Positions 63,231 through 64,000 of a stretch of DNA of 64,000 bases are shown here, one piece after another (the stretch's first letter is position 1; each line of letters opens with the position of its first letter). Made by a program: the position numbers and the translations under genes. The notes under the pieces are model-generated. The model ran no database searches, had not been told where the DNA came from, and worked only from the letters and a program-made list of their open reading frames with translations. Source of the DNA: Hominicoprocola sp037419475 (GTDB lineage: Bacteria; Bacillota; Clostridia; Oscillospirales; Oscillospiraceae); NCBI GenBank assembly GCA_037419475.1, contig JAXYYF010000102.1:6289-70288 (forward strand), in the 5' to 3' direction.

Positions 63231-64000
63231 TCAAAGTTCCATATCCTGTCCACGCTTCCGGGCAGGGTGTTCGTGTTCCTGTGTTTGCTTTCCTCTGATG
63301 AGGATAGAATTGATAAAAGCCCGAACCTTTTCGGATGCGATTTCCAGTGCATCCAGAAAGGGTTGGGCTTTCTGTTTGAGTTCCATATATTTTTCGTTTA
63401 CCGCTTCATACCGCTGCTTCCAGATGGAAACCGTCTTTTCTGCGGAAGCCAGTTTTTCTTTCAGACGCTTGTTGTCAGCATTGGCGATAATGCCATTGAC
63501 CGCATAGCGTTTGAGTGTGTCGCATTCATCCGGTGTCAGCGTGATATTGTTTCCGAATGTGGCTTTTTTGCCCATTACTTCAATGTCCTGCACTGTCAGC
63601 GCAATGGTCTTTGCCGCCTTGGTTTCCTTTTGCAAAGATTCCAGTTTCTTTTTCTGTTTTGCTGTGGCAGCTTTGGCATCCTCCAAATTCTGTTCTGCCT
63701 GTGCCACCTGCCCGGTCACAGCTTCCAGCCGCTGCTGTTCTGCCTGCACCTTGAACTGGGTCACAGTCAGATGTTCCTCGGTGCTTCCACGTTCTCCACG
63801 CTCCACATCGGTATAACCGGCGTTTCGCATGAAATTGAAAAAGTCATCCTGCAACACACTGTAGGATGACTTCAAAATCTTTTTCCCTTTTGCGTTGAGC
63901 ATGGGATTTCCGTCCTCGCCAAGCACCGGCTTGGACTCCCATTTCTTACTGCGGCTGACCTGTGTGATGACCTCCTTAACGGTTCCCCGGAGGGCTTCAT
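63231..64000 (-). CDS. MobV/Pre-type relaxase, C-terminal part
   Basis: The frame is open from the right edge of the window to the stop at 63231, giving about 256 residues of the C-terminus. The segment YTDVERGERGSTEEHLTVTQFK resembles the plasmid recombination/mobilization (Pre/Mob) family near the end of its catalytic half. It is followed by a long coiled coil (about 100 residues, EQQRLEAVTGQVAQAEQNL onward) and a basic end. Relaxases nick the transfer origin and pilot DNA into a recipient. The N-terminal active site lies outside the window. Family call rests on this segment and on context. Confidence 0.7.
   Translation of the reverse strand, partial: EALRGTVKEVITQVSRSKKWESKPVLGEDGNPMLNAKGKKILKSSYSVLQDDFFNFMRNAGYTDVERGERGSTEEHLTVTQFKVQAEQQRLEAVTGQVAQAEQNLEDAKAATAKQKKKLESLQKETKAAKTIALTVQDIEVMGKKATFGNNITLTPDECDTLKRYAVNGIIANADNKRLKEKLASAEKTVSIWKQRYEAVNEKYMELKQKAQPFLDALEIASEKVRAFINSILIRGKQTQEHEHPARKRGQDMEL

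Larger units (their letters stand above)
60556..64000. mobile_element. End of an integrative mobilizable element, right side cut
   Basis: Just past the rnf terminator, base composition falls visibly toward AT, and genes on the minus strand encode a large serine recombinase, a small HTH protein, a small unknown protein and a MobV/Pre relaxase. This combination is typical of mobilizable transposons that excise by serine recombination and transfer with helper conjugation. The left boundary is not exact: it lies somewhere in 60556-61020. No direct-repeat attachment site could be identified because the other end is outside the window. Confidence 0.75.

Overview
The window looks like chromosome of an anaerobic, GC-rich, spore-forming gut Firmicute, probably Oscillospiraceae (inference). 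The supporting signs are a Clostridium-type rnfCDGEAB operon, a butyrate-type thiolase with a Rex-like operator, pyruvate phosphate dikinase, SpoIIQ-like and YaaT/RicT-type proteins, the Gram-positive order rimP-nusA-rnpM-L7Ae-infB-rbfA-nrnA-truB-ribF, and the order glmU-prs-pth-mfd-prsA known from Bacillus. Most of the window is housekeeping DNA of high GC. The last ~3-3.5 kb is visibly more AT-rich and belongs to a mobilizable element.

Layout. 1-8.7 kb (minus strand): translation and ribosome-maturation operon from rimP to ribF (cut by the window edge), with a probable promoter and leader hairpin. 8.8-15.2 kb: a LysM/G5/M23 cell-wall hydrolase, pta, a small lipoprotein and ppdK. 15.4-19.8 kb: holB-ricT, an ornithine-cyclodeaminase-like (TIGR00300/AgrE C-terminal family) enzyme and a Cof-type HAD phosphatase. 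19.8-23.7 kb: dusB, ECF sigma, anti-sigma, lspA and rluD in one direction. 23.8-31.4 kb: a branched-chain amino acid ABC transporter operon (livJHMGF) followed by glnA, preceded by an unusual regulator with two AraC DNA-binding domains. 31.7-39.3 kb: argF, a cyclase-family hydrolase, mnmG, a YkuE-like phosphoesterase, a free-standing small-protein transcription unit, prfB and a MATE exporter.

39.3-44.8 kb: a SpoIIQ-like peptidase and a glycolytic cluster pgk-tpiA-gpmI ending in an internally deleted enolase remnant; the pgk 3' end is partly duplicated. 45.0-52.8 kb: a glmU homologue with a degenerate uridylyltransferase half, then prs, pth, mfd and a PrsA-like foldase. 53.0-54.2 kb: thiolase. 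55.3-60.5 kb: the complete Rnf complex. 60.6-64 kb: a serine recombinase, a small HTH protein, a small unknown protein and the C-terminal part of a MobV/Pre relaxase, together the end of an integrative mobilizable element lying just beyond the rnf terminator.

Functionally, glycolysis (pgk, tpiA, gpmI, ppdK), acetyl-CoA disposal (pta, thiolase) and Rnf-driven ion pumping fit a fermentative, energy-conserving anaerobe. The liv operon with glnA suggests coupled amino-acid uptake and ammonium assimilation. The most noteworthy points are the enolase remnant, the tandem-AraC regulator, the GlmU lacking its N-terminal active site, the Rex-like site before the thiolase, and the orphan 26-codon transcription unit.
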